From positions 1-21,434 of the IMG/VR virus record IMGVR_UViG_3300049737_000657: a DNA stretch of 21,434 bases; one strand, given 5' to 3'. Positions 8,123-15,158 of this stretch are shown here, in pieces. This stretch comes from a virus. The stretch's first letter is position 1, and every line of letters begins with the position of its first letter. The notes under the pieces were generated by a model, which ran no database searches, was not told where the DNA came from, and was given only the letters and a program-made list of their open reading frames with translations. A program made the translations under genes and the position numbers.

Positions 8123-9192
8123 TGGCGAAAAATAAAGAAGTACAACAAAAAGCGACCGCTGCTGTACGCAAGTCGTTTAATTTAGGTAATTTTAAGAAAA
8201 AGAAAGGTTTTGCTAATGCTTCTGTAAAGTTTAAGGAGCAAGGGTGGATACCACTCTCTAAAGCTTTTCAAGATATTACTTCCCTACCCGGTATTCCTAC
8301 CGGTCATATCACTCTCTTGCGTGGACATAGTGATACGGGCAAAACAACTGCCCTGATAGAAGCTGCGGTGAATGCTCAAAAACAGGGCATTCTCCCAGTC
8401 TTTATTGTTACTGAGATGAAATGGTCTTGGGAACATGCTAAAGAGATGGGTCTAGAGTTTAAGGAAGTAACTGATGCTAATGGTACTGTTATTGACTACG
8501 AAGGTCATTTCTTATACGCAGACAGAGGTCAACTTAATACTATTGAAGAGGTAGCGGTTTATATTGCCGATCTTATGGACGAACAAGCTAAAGGTAACTT
8601 ACCTTACGATATGTGTTTCTTCTGGGATAGTATCGGTTCAGTACCTTGCGATTTATCAGTACGTTCTAATAAGAATAACAACGAATGGAATGCAGGTGCT
8701 ATGTCTACTCAGTTCGGTAATAATCTTAATCAGAAGATTCTATTATCTAGAAAAGAGAACTCACCCTATACTAATACGTTAGTAGCTATTAATAAAGTAT
8801 GGACTATGAAACCTGAATCGCCTATGGGTCAACCTAAGCTTCAGAACAAAGGTGGAATGTCTATGTGGTATGATGCTACTTTAGTAGTTACTTTCGGTAA
8901 CATAACTAATCCAGGTACATCTAAGATTAAAGCTATTAAAGCTGGTATGCAGGTAGAGTTTGCTAAACGTACTAACGTTCAAGTAGAGAAGAATCATATC
9001 GGCGGAGTACAGTCAAGAGGTAGAATAGTAATGACACCTCATGGTTTTATAGCTGATGATAAGAGAGATATAGATAAATATAAAGATGCCCATAAAGATC
9101 ACTGGTTAAAATTAGTTGGCTCAGTAGACTTCGATTTAATTGAAGAAGGAGATTTAGAGGAAACCCCGATTACTCCTAATATTCTTGATTAA
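8122..9192 (+). CDS. uvsX: UvsX/RecA-type recombinase
   Basis: This 356-residue ATPase drives strand invasion for recombination-dependent replication. Walker A is GHSDTGKT at 68-75. Walker B is YDMCFFWDSIGSV with D169 at its end. An IVTEMKW segment (about residue 100) supplies the glutamate-bearing strand after Walker A. Residues about 185-245 (NNNEWNAGAMSTQFG and NTLVAINKVW) resemble the L1 and L2 DNA-binding loop region. The length is close to T4 UvsX (about 390) and bacterial RecA (about 350). The N-terminus (1-35) is basic. It lies between gp32 and RNase H with one-base TAATG overlaps at both ends. RecA of bacterial origin is less likely because the spacing and loops follow the phage type and the neighbours are T4-core genes. 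Confidence 0.9.
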   Translation: MAKNKEVQQKATAAVRKSFNLGNFKKKKGFANASVKFKEQGWIPLSKAFQDITSLPGIPTGHITLLRGHSDTGKTTALIEAAVNAQKQGILPVFIVTEMKWSWEHAKEMGLEFKEVTDANGTVIDYEGHFLYADRGQLNTIEEVAVYIADLMDEQAKGNLPYDMCFFWDSIGSVPCDLSVRSNKNNNEWNAGAMSTQFGNNLNQKILLSRKENSPYTNTLVAINKVWTMKPESPMGQPKLQNKGGMSMWYDATLVVTFGNITNPGTSKIKAIKAGMQVEFAKRTNVQVEKNHIGGVQSRGRIVMTPHGFIADDKRDIDKYKDAHKDHWLKLVGSVDFDLIEEGDLEETPITPNILD

Positions 9193-10205
9193 TGCCGTAC
9201 GATAAAATTCTAAAGAATTTAAAGGAGACCCCACCCCGAGCCCTTAATGATCATATTTTGATCGTTGATGCGATGAATACCTTAATAAGGTCTTTTTCAC
9301 TGCTCAAAGCGATGAACCCATCAGGTGCCCATATAGGGGGCCTGGTAGGGTTTCTTCGTTCTTTAGGGTATATAACTCGGATATTTGATCCTACTAGGGT
9401 GGTTATAGTATGGGACGGTAAAGGAGGATCTTCAAATAGAAAAAATATAGACCCTAACTATAAAGCACAGCGTGCTACTAGTAGAATTACCCATTGGGGG
9501 CTATATGATAATAAAGAAGAAGAAACCGAAGCTTTAATAGGACAATTATTTAGAACTCAAGACTACTTAGAATGCTTACCAGTACAACAATTGACTATGG
9601 AAAAGTTAGAAGCTGATGATATAATGGCTTATCTAGCTAAAAGAGCATCTAATGCGGGTAAAAAAGTTACTATAGTCTCTTCTGATAAAGATTTTTTACA
9701 GTTAGTAGATGACAATATAGAAATATATGCTCCGGTCAAGAAAAAAACTTTTACAAAAAATAATATATTTGAAGAAATAAAAGTACTACCTACAAACTTC
9801 AACCTAGTAAAAGCATTACTAGGAGATAATTCTGATAATTTACCAGGAGTCAAAGGATTAGGTATAAAAACTGTAGTAGCAGAGTTTCCTAAATTACTAA
9901 CTGAAAAAACAGACTTAGATTATATATTTAAAGTTGCAGAAGAAAAATTAGAAGGTAAAAAGATATTTGCAAAAATCATACACAGCTGGGATAGAGTAGA
10001 GACTAATTTTAAATTGATGGATCTACATGATACTTCTTTAGATGATAAAGAAATAAAATATGTAGAAGATATTTTTAAAAGCAATATACCTAAATTACAG
10101 ACAGGAGTATTTTTATCTCTATTAGACCAAGATAAAATAGAAGGTATTACCAAAAATACAGAAGGTTGGTTAGAAAATTTTAGAGGGTTAACTACAGTAA
10201 AATGA
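9192..10205 (+). CDS. rnh: RNase H-like 5'-3' exonuclease (FEN/T4 RNase H family)
   Basis: This 337-residue nuclease removes RNA primers and flaps from lagging-strand fragments. The acidic residues expected for the two-metal site are all visible: D26 (ILIVDAMN), D75 (VVIVWDG), E140 with D142 and D143 (KLEADDIMAYL), D165 and D167 (SSDKDFLQL), and D212 with D215 (LLGDNSDNLPG). The last pair leads into a helix-three-turn-helix, GVKGLGIKTV. A basic bridge region (NRKNIDPNYKAQR) follows D75. The length is slightly above T4 RNase H (305). It overlaps uvsX by one base and the next gene by four (ATGA), so it is part of the same coupled unit. Confidence 0.92.
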   Translation: MPYDKILKNLKETPPRALNDHILIVDAMNTLIRSFSLLKAMNPSGAHIGGLVGFLRSLGYITRIFDPTRVVIVWDGKGGSSNRKNIDPNYKAQRATSRITHWGLYDNKEEETEALIGQLFRTQDYLECLPVQQLTMEKLEADDIMAYLAKRASNAGKKVTIVSSDKDFLQLVDDNIEIYAPVKKKTFTKNNIFEEIKVLPTNFNLVKALLGDNSDNLPGVKGLGIKTVVAEFPKLLTEKTDLDYIFKVAEEKLEGKKIFAKIIHSWDRVETNFKLMDLHDTSLDDKEIKYVEDIFKSNIPKLQTGVFLSLLDQDKIEGITKNTEGWLENFRGLTTVK

Positions 10206-10558
10206 ATTATAAGTCATTAATTTTAGGATTGATATTATTTCTTGTGGCACAGTCACTTGCATGGTTTCAAACAAACGGTCAGTTTTTAAGTTCATGGGTA
10301 AAGGATCATCCTATACTTGTTTCAGGCCTTATGGGTATTCCCGTAGGAGCATCGTATATATTTGGTACTACTTATATTGTAGAATTTTTTAACGGACAAC
10401 TATGGCCGTCTAGAATTATTGCTTTTGCTACCGGTATATTTAGTTTTTATATTCTGACTTTAATTTTTATGAAAGAAGGAATAAATATTAAAACTGGTAC
10501 TATATTAGTTCTGGCATCAATGATTATAATTTTACAGGTCTTTTGGAAGTATGAATAA
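10202..10558 (+). CDS. Small four-helix membrane protein of unknown function
   Basis: This 118-residue protein has four likely transmembrane segments at about 5-22, 38-62, 71-90 and 98-115. Short polar links separate them, including QTNGQF, a GQLWPSR turn and KEGINIK. No enzyme motif or signal peptide is seen. It overlaps the RNase H gene by four bases (ATGA) and the nucleotidyltransferase gene by eight bases, so it is co-expressed with DNA-replication genes. Membrane anchoring of the replication machinery, or an effect on the host inner membrane, are inferences. It does not look like a holin, because it sits outside a lysis context. Confidence 0.75.
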   Translation: MNYKSLILGLILFLVAQSLAWFQTNGQFLSSWVKDHPILVSGLMGIPVGASYIFGTTYIVEFFNGQLWPSRIIAFATGIFSFYILTLIFMKEGINIKTGTILVLASMIIILQVFWKYE

Positions 10559-10973
10559 AGCTATAATAGTTAGCGGATATTTTAACCCTCTGCATAAAGG
10601 TCATATTGAATTATTTGAAATATCTAAAGCTATAGGGGATATGCTTATAGTTATTGTAAACTCTGATTTACAGAGATTTTTAAAAGGAAGTAAGGAATTT
10701 CAGCTTGAACAAGAAAGGTTAGAAATAATCAAAGCTATAAAATATGTAGACTGGGCTATGATTTCTATAGACAAAGACAAAACTCAGAATGAAAGCATTG
10801 AAGAGGTTTACGAAATTTATAAAGATACTCATAAATTAGCATTTGCTAATGGAGGAGACCAAAATAATGATACTATCCCTGAGTCTAAAGTTTGTAGGAA
10901 ATTAGGTATAGAATTAATAGAAGGTTTAGGAAATAAAATGCAATCAAGCAGTTGGTTATTAGATAAAAAATAA
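10551..10973 (+). CDS. HxGH nucleotidyltransferase (cytidylyl/adenylyltransferase-like)
   Basis: This 140-residue single-domain enzyme has the nucleotidyltransferase signature GYFNPLHKGH, with HKGH at 15-18, right at the N-terminus. Near the C-terminus are a FANGGDQNN loop (about 104-112) and GLGNKMQSSSWLL (about 125-137). The serine run matches the S-S-S/T motif that binds nucleotide phosphate in glycerol-3-phosphate cytidylyltransferase and in the adenylyltransferase domain of heptose enzymes. The reaction is transfer of an NMP to a phosphorylated sugar or polyol; the exact substrate and nucleotide cannot be read from sequence. It may supply activated sugar to the glycosyltransferases about 4.2 kb downstream, although it sits inside the replication block. 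NMN adenylyltransferase is an alternative. Confidence 0.82.
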   Translation: MNKAIIVSGYFNPLHKGHIELFEISKAIGDMLIVIVNSDLQRFLKGSKEFQLEQERLEIIKAIKYVDWAMISIDKDKTQNESIEEVYEIYKDTHKLAFANGGDQNNDTIPESKVCRKLGIELIEGLGNKMQSSSWLLDKK

Positions 10974-10999
10974 TTATATTATAACAAAGGTTTTAAATG
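10974..10999 (+). promoter_or_regulatory. Shared upstream element, copy 3 (gp41 helicase gene)
   Basis: This copy reads TTATATTATAA, C, AAAGGTTTTAA, then ATG. It occupies the whole gap between the preceding stop (10971-10973) and the helicase start. Spacing from AGG to the start codon is six bases, exactly as in the polymerase copy at 5452. Perfect retention of the TTATATTATAA half in all three copies makes chance unlikely even in AT-rich DNA. Confidence 0.6.
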
Positions 11000-12334
11000 A
11001 CATTAAAGAGTTTACAGCAGTACGGCAAGGGGTTTCAATTAAAGGTTTTAGGATCGTTACTTACTGATAAAAAGTTTCTTCTAAACGTAAGAGACGTGTT
11101 ACATGATCATTACTTCGACGCCGATTCTCATAAATGGATAATCAACCAGATTTGTGAATACTTTGACAAATACCACACTAACGTTACTATGGATGTTCTT
11201 AAAGTTGAACTTCAAAAGTTAGAAAATGAAGTACTTCAAGTAGCTTTAAAAGAAGAGTTAAGAAACTCCTATCAAGCTACACAAGACGATTTAGAATATG
11301 TACAGGAAGAGTTTCAAACTTTCTGTAAGAATCAAGAAATGAAAAACGCTATACTTAACTCAGCCGATCTACTTAAAGAAGGAGACTTCGATGGTATTAG
11401 AAATCAGGTGGAAAAAGCTATGAAGGCAGGTATGGACAAAAATATGGGACATGAATATAATAAAGATATTGAAACTAGGTATAGAGTTAATTACCGTCCT
11501 ACCATTCCTTCTCCTTGGCCTATTCTTAATGATGGTATTCAAGGTGGGTTCGGTCCTGGCGATCTGGGTATTGTTTTTGGTAACCCTGGTGGCGGTAAGT
11601 CATGGTGTATGGTTGCTATTGCTGCTCATGCTGTCTCTCTTGGTTATAAAGTTAATTACTATACGCTCGAGCTCGGAGAGGACTATGTGGGTAAAAGATT
11701 TGACTGCTACTTTACAGGATACTCTATTGATGAGGTTAATAAACACCGTAAGGAAGTCCAAACGTATGTAGATAATCTTAAAGGTAAATTAATAGTTAAA
11801 GAATACCCTCCTAAAGGAGCTACAGTTAATACTATTAAATCTCATATACAGAAATGTATGGATATGGAGCATAAACCTGATTTAGTAGTTATAGATTACG
11901 TAGATTATTTAAGGGCTCCTTCAAGAGGAAAAACTTTTGAAAGAAAAGACGAAATAGATGATGTGTTTATAGCTACTAAAGGATTAGCTAAAGAATTAAA
12001 AATACCAGTATTAACTCCTTCTCAGGTAAATAGAATGGGGGCTAGGGATAATGTTATTGAGGGGGATAAAGCAGCAGGTAGTTACGATAAAATGATGGTA
12101 GCAGATATTTGTTTATCTCTATCTCGTCAGAAGGAAGATAAAGTTCTTGGAACTGGAAGAGTACACGTTATGAAGAATCGTTACGGACAAGATGGAATGA
12201 CTTATAACGTAAAAATGGATACTAATAATGGACATATTGAATTCGATGGTAAGGCAGATCCTGCAGACTTATTAGAGGAAACTAATAAACCTAAGTTTAA
12301 TTTGTCACGTGAAACTTTATCCAAATTAATATGA
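10997..12334 (+). CDS. gp41: gp41/DnaB-type replicative helicase
   Basis: This 445-residue hexameric helicase unwinds the fork ahead of the polymerase. An N-terminal helical domain (1-150) begins GFQLKVLGSLLTD, the usual DnaB-family opening. The RecA-like motor has Walker A GNPGGGKSW (195-203), a YYTLELGED strand carrying the catalytic glutamate region, and Walker B PDLVVIDYVDYLR. Next come LTPSQVNRMG (sensor-like Q) and a C-terminal RVHVMKNRYGQDG with the arginine-finger region. Length is close to T4 gp41 (475). It is the last gene before a likely terminator. The ATG is preceded by AAAGG at six bases. No fused primase domain is present, so a separate primase must lie elsewhere. Confidence 0.92.
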   Translation: MTLKSLQQYGKGFQLKVLGSLLTDKKFLLNVRDVLHDHYFDADSHKWIINQICEYFDKYHTNVTMDVLKVELQKLENEVLQVALKEELRNSYQATQDDLEYVQEEFQTFCKNQEMKNAILNSADLLKEGDFDGIRNQVEKAMKAGMDKNMGHEYNKDIETRYRVNYRPTIPSPWPILNDGIQGGFGPGDLGIVFGNPGGGKSWCMVAIAAHAVSLGYKVNYYTLELGEDYVGKRFDCYFTGYSIDEVNKHRKEVQTYVDNLKGKLIVKEYPPKGATVNTIKSHIQKCMDMEHKPDLVVIDYVDYLRAPSRGKTFERKDEIDDVFIATKGLAKELKIPVLTPSQVNRMGARDNVIEGDKAAGSYDKMMVADICLSLSRQKEDKVLGTGRVHVMKNRYGQDGMTYNVKMDTNNGHIEFDGKADPADLLEETNKPKFNLSRETLSKLI

Positions 12335-12378
12335 TTTTTTTCGGCTGAATGTTGAATATATATCATATTTATTATCGG

Positions 12379-12408
12379 CCCGAAGGATACTATCCAACGG
12401 GTGTTTTT
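12379..12408 (+). terminator. Likely rho-independent terminator after gp41
   Basis: An inverted repeat pairs CCCG with CGGG and, inside it, GGAT with ATCC around an ACT loop. AA/AA internal mismatches lie between the two stems. TGTTTTTGT follows directly. The hairpin stands in a 106-base gene-free gap, far more GC-rich than its surroundings. It probably ends the replication transcript before nrdB. Confidence 0.6.
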
Positions 12409-12440
12409 GTCTAAAATATTAAAATATATAAGTATATAAT
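12409..12440 (+). promoter_or_regulatory. AT-rich leader with possible promoter for nrdBA
   Basis: Between the terminator and the nrdB start lies almost pure A/T sequence with TATATAAG and TATATAAT boxes just before the ATG. It lacks the shared TTATATTATAA-AAAGG element and has no Shine-Dalgarno core. A promoter is expected here because a terminator precedes it, but the exact boxes are uncertain. Confidence 0.35.
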
Positions 12441-13418
12441 ATGAGTTTATTAGAAGAAAGAGTTGTGTACAAACCCTTCGAGTACCCCAAAGCATACGAT
12501 TACTGGTTAAAACAACAACAAGCACACTGGTTGCATACAGAAGTTCCTATGGCACAAGACGTCACGGATTGGAAATCAAATATGAAACCTCACGAAAAAA
12601 ATGTAGTAGGTCAAATTTTAAAAGGATTTGCGCAAACTGAAACTATAGTTAATGACTACTGGTCAACTTTAGTTACTAAATGGTTTAGGAAGCCGGAAGT
12701 TATAATGATGGGGACTACATTAGGGTCAAGTGAAACTATACATGCTGAAGCTTATTCATTGTTAAATGAGCAGCTAGGATTAGATGATTTTAGTGAGTTT
12801 TTAGAAGACGAAGCTACTATGGCTAAAATAGAAGCTTTGATGAACGTTAGAGATAATCACGATGGTACAGCTAACTGGCATGAAAGAGCTAAATCATTGG
12901 CTATATTCTCAGCATTTACAGAAGGAGTTAATTTATTTAGTTCTTTTGCAGTTTTATTATCTTATAAAATGAGAAACTTACTTAAAGGAGTAGGACAGAT
13001 AGTAGAATGGTCTGTAAGAGATGAAAGTTTACATTCAGAAGCAGGATGTTGGTTATTTAGAACTCTTATGAAAGAACACCCAGAGTTCAAAACTAAAAAA
13101 TTAATTAAGGAAATCGAGGAAGCAGCTCTTTTAGCTTCACAGTTAGAGTTTGATTTTATAGATAAAGTATTTGAAATGGGAGATCTTGAAAATTTAAGTA
13201 AAGAAGAATTAAAGAATTTTATTCGTCATAGAGTTAATACAAAAATGGCTGATTTAGGATTAAGCCCTATCATACCAGCTGATGAGATAGATAAAGGAGC
13301 ATTAAAAACTATGAAATGGTTTGACGCAGTTATAGCTGGTAAGCAACAAACCGATTTCTTTGCAAATAGAGTTACTAACTATAGTAAGGGGCACATTGAT
13401 TGGTCCGCTGCTTTTTAA
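12441..13418 (+). CDS. nrdB: Ribonucleotide reductase small subunit (class I, NrdB)
   Basis: This 325-residue ferritin-like subunit makes the radical used to reduce ribonucleotides. The metal ligands are readable: E67 (QTETIVND), E98 and H101 (SSETIHAEAY), E161 (FTEGVN), and E195 with H198 (RDESLH). The spacings E67-E98 (31) and E161-E195 (34) equal those of E. coli D84-E115 and E204-E238. The first ligand is therefore Glu where classical enzymes have Asp. The radical tyrosine is kept at Y105, four residues after H101 as in E. coli Y122. D194 and W30 fit the radical-transfer path, and a tyrosine near the C-terminus (TNYSKG) may complete it. No ATP-cone is present. It is followed by nrdA after 10 bases, the reverse of the T4 order. 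Confidence 0.95.
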   Translation: MSLLEERVVYKPFEYPKAYDYWLKQQQAHWLHTEVPMAQDVTDWKSNMKPHEKNVVGQILKGFAQTETIVNDYWSTLVTKWFRKPEVIMMGTTLGSSETIHAEAYSLLNEQLGLDDFSEFLEDEATMAKIEALMNVRDNHDGTANWHERAKSLAIFSAFTEGVNLFSSFAVLLSYKMRNLLKGVGQIVEWSVRDESLHSEAGCWLFRTLMKEHPEFKTKKLIKEIEEAALLASQLEFDFIDKVFEMGDLENLSKEELKNFIRHRVNTKMADLGLSPIIPADEIDKGALKTMKWFDAVIAGKQQTDFFANRVTNYSKGHIDWSAAF

Positions 13419-13428
13419 ATAGAAAGTT

Positions 13429-15144
13429 ATGTCAGTAGTAGTAGATACCAGCAACTGGGAAGCTGGTAAGGATTACCCAGAATGGATGAACGAAGTTTCG
13501 ATAGCAACTATCTCTAAAGGATATCTGTTATCTGACGAAACTCCTAAAAAAGCATATAGAAGAGTTGCTGATAGAATAGCACATAGATTAGATCGACCCG
13601 ATTTAGCGAATAAATTTTTTCGTTATATGTGGAAAGGTTGGTTGAACTTAGCCTCGCCTGTACTTTCAAATACAGGAACCGATAGAGGATTGCCCATCTC
13701 TTGTTTTGGAATTGATACCCCTGATTCTATAAGAGGAATCGGCCTTACTAACGCAGAGTTAATGAGGCTGACTTCCCTCGGTGGTGGAGTAGGTGTAGGG
13801 TTATCTAAAGTTAGAGGTAGAGGTAATAAAATAGGTAAAGATGATATGGGTCAATCTGAAGGTATAGTACCTTGGGCTAAGATATACGACTCAACTATAA
13901 TTGCTACTAATCAAGGAGCAGTAAGAAGAGGAGCAGCATCTGTAAACCTAGACATTAATCACCCAGATATCCATGAATTCCTAGAAATAAGACGCCCTAA
14001 AGGAGATCCTAATAGACAGTGTCTTAACCTTCATCAATGCGTTGTAGTGGATGATATCTTTATGCAAAAACTAGAGCATAGAGACGCTGAGGCAATGGAA
14101 TTATGGGTAAAAATTTTAAAATCTAGAGTAGAAACAGGAGAACCTTACGTTATGTATAAGGATAATGTTAATAATGCTAATCCTCCTGCATATAAAAAGA
14201 ACAATCTAGAAGTTTCGATGACGAATATATGTTCGGAAATAACTCTTCATACAGATGAAGAGCATAGTTTTATTTGTTGTTTATCAAGTGTTAATTTAAC
14301 TAAATGGGATGAATGGAAAAACACGGATCTTGTCGAAACCGCCATATACTTTTTAGACGGTGTATTAGAAGAATTTTTATCAAAAACTTCTGGAAGGGAT
14401 TCACTAATAAGAGCTCACAGATCCGCTAAAAAAGGTAGAGCTATTGGTTTAGGAGTACTTGGATGGCATACTTTTTTACAGAATGAAAGAATACCTTTTA
14501 ATTCTATAAGAGCTACATCGTTAACTCATCAAATTTTTTCTCAAATTCGTACTCAAGCAGAAAATGCTTCAAGACAGCTTGCTGATGAATATGGAGAACC
14601 AGTATGGTGTAAAGGAACCGGTATGAGAAATACACATTTACTTGCAATAGCTCCTACAGTTTCTAATTCTACGATATCAGGAGGAGTATCCGCAGGTATC
14701 GAACCAGTACCAGCTAATGTTTATACATTTAATTCAGCAAAAGGTACTTTTATTAGAAAAAATCCTGCATTAGTTGATTATCTTGAAGAAAAAGGTGCTA
14801 ATACTGAAGAAGTATGGGATGAAATAATGAGAGATAGAGGTTCTATAGCTAATTTACCTGAAGATGTAATGCCTGCTGAAGATAAACCAATATTTTTAAC
14901 GTTTGCAGAAATAAATCAATTACAATTAGTCGAACAAGCAGCAGCGAGACAAAAATACATAGATCAAACTCAATCTTTAAATTTAGCTTTTGACCCCACC
15001 GACAGTCCAAAGTTTATAAACGAAGTTCACCAAACTGCTTGGAGATTAGGAATAAAAACCTTATATTATTTAAGGACCGACTCTGTCATCAATGGAGATA
15101 TAGGTAGTAGAACATCTACCGATTGTCTTTCTTGTGATGGATAA
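13429..15144 (+). CDS. nrdA: Ribonucleotide reductase large subunit (class I, NrdA), compact
   Basis: This 571-residue catalytic subunit reduces ribonucleoside diphosphates for phage DNA synthesis. Active-site residues are all seen: C92 (LPISCFG), N266, C268 and E270 (MTNICSEI), C283 (FICCLSS), and the tyrosine pair Y546-Y547 (KTLYYLRT). The tail ends C-L-S-C-D-G, with C566 and C569 as the redox pair that is re-reduced by thioredoxin or glutaredoxin. E. coli NrdA has about 760 residues. Here the N-terminal ATP-cone is missing and the protein starts directly with the helical part of the barrel domain. An in-frame TAG at 13420 rules out a longer N-terminus. Lack of the cone predicts no dATP shut-off through this subunit. 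A GGGVG loop and RRGAAS strand support the fold. Confidence 0.95.
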   Translation: MSVVVDTSNWEAGKDYPEWMNEVSIATISKGYLLSDETPKKAYRRVADRIAHRLDRPDLANKFFRYMWKGWLNLASPVLSNTGTDRGLPISCFGIDTPDSIRGIGLTNAELMRLTSLGGGVGVGLSKVRGRGNKIGKDDMGQSEGIVPWAKIYDSTIIATNQGAVRRGAASVNLDINHPDIHEFLEIRRPKGDPNRQCLNLHQCVVVDDIFMQKLEHRDAEAMELWVKILKSRVETGEPYVMYKDNVNNANPPAYKKNNLEVSMTNICSEITLHTDEEHSFICCLSSVNLTKWDEWKNTDLVETAIYFLDGVLEEFLSKTSGRDSLIRAHRSAKKGRAIGLGVLGWHTFLQNERIPFNSIRATSLTHQIFSQIRTQAENASRQLADEYGEPVWCKGTGMRNTHLLAIAPTVSNSTISGGVSAGIEPVPANVYTFNSAKGTFIRKNPALVDYLEEKGANTEEVWDEIMRDRGSIANLPEDVMPAEDKPIFLTFAEINQLQLVEQAAARQKYIDQTQSLNLAFDPTDSPKFINEVHQTAWRLGIKTLYYLRTDSVINGDIGSRTSTDCLSCDG

Positions 15145-15158
15145 AATTAATTTTAGTT

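Noticed and set aside
8564-8782. A 72-residue open frame inside uvsX.
   Set aside because: It overlaps the Walker B region of a well-supported gene in another frame, has no ribosome site and shows no recognisable protein features.
10997-12334. Codon-use shift inside gp41 (more CTT/CGT codons early, more TTA/AGA later) as a sign of recombination.
   Set aside because: The shift is gradual and by eye only; similar drifts occur in neighbouring replication genes, so a mosaic junction is not supported.
12335-12440. A tRNA or structured small RNA in the gap.
   Set aside because: No cloverleaf, anticodon arm or TTCGA-type T-loop could be fitted. The only stable structure is the short terminator hairpin.
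12202-12525. A minus-strand open frame across the gp41-nrdB gap.
   Set aside because: It covers the terminator hairpin and the ends of two solid plus-strand genes; every other gene is on the plus strand.
15061-15070. A further copy of the TTATATTAT element.
   Set aside because: It encodes the conserved Leu-Tyr-Tyr-Leu of NrdA and lacks the rest of the element.
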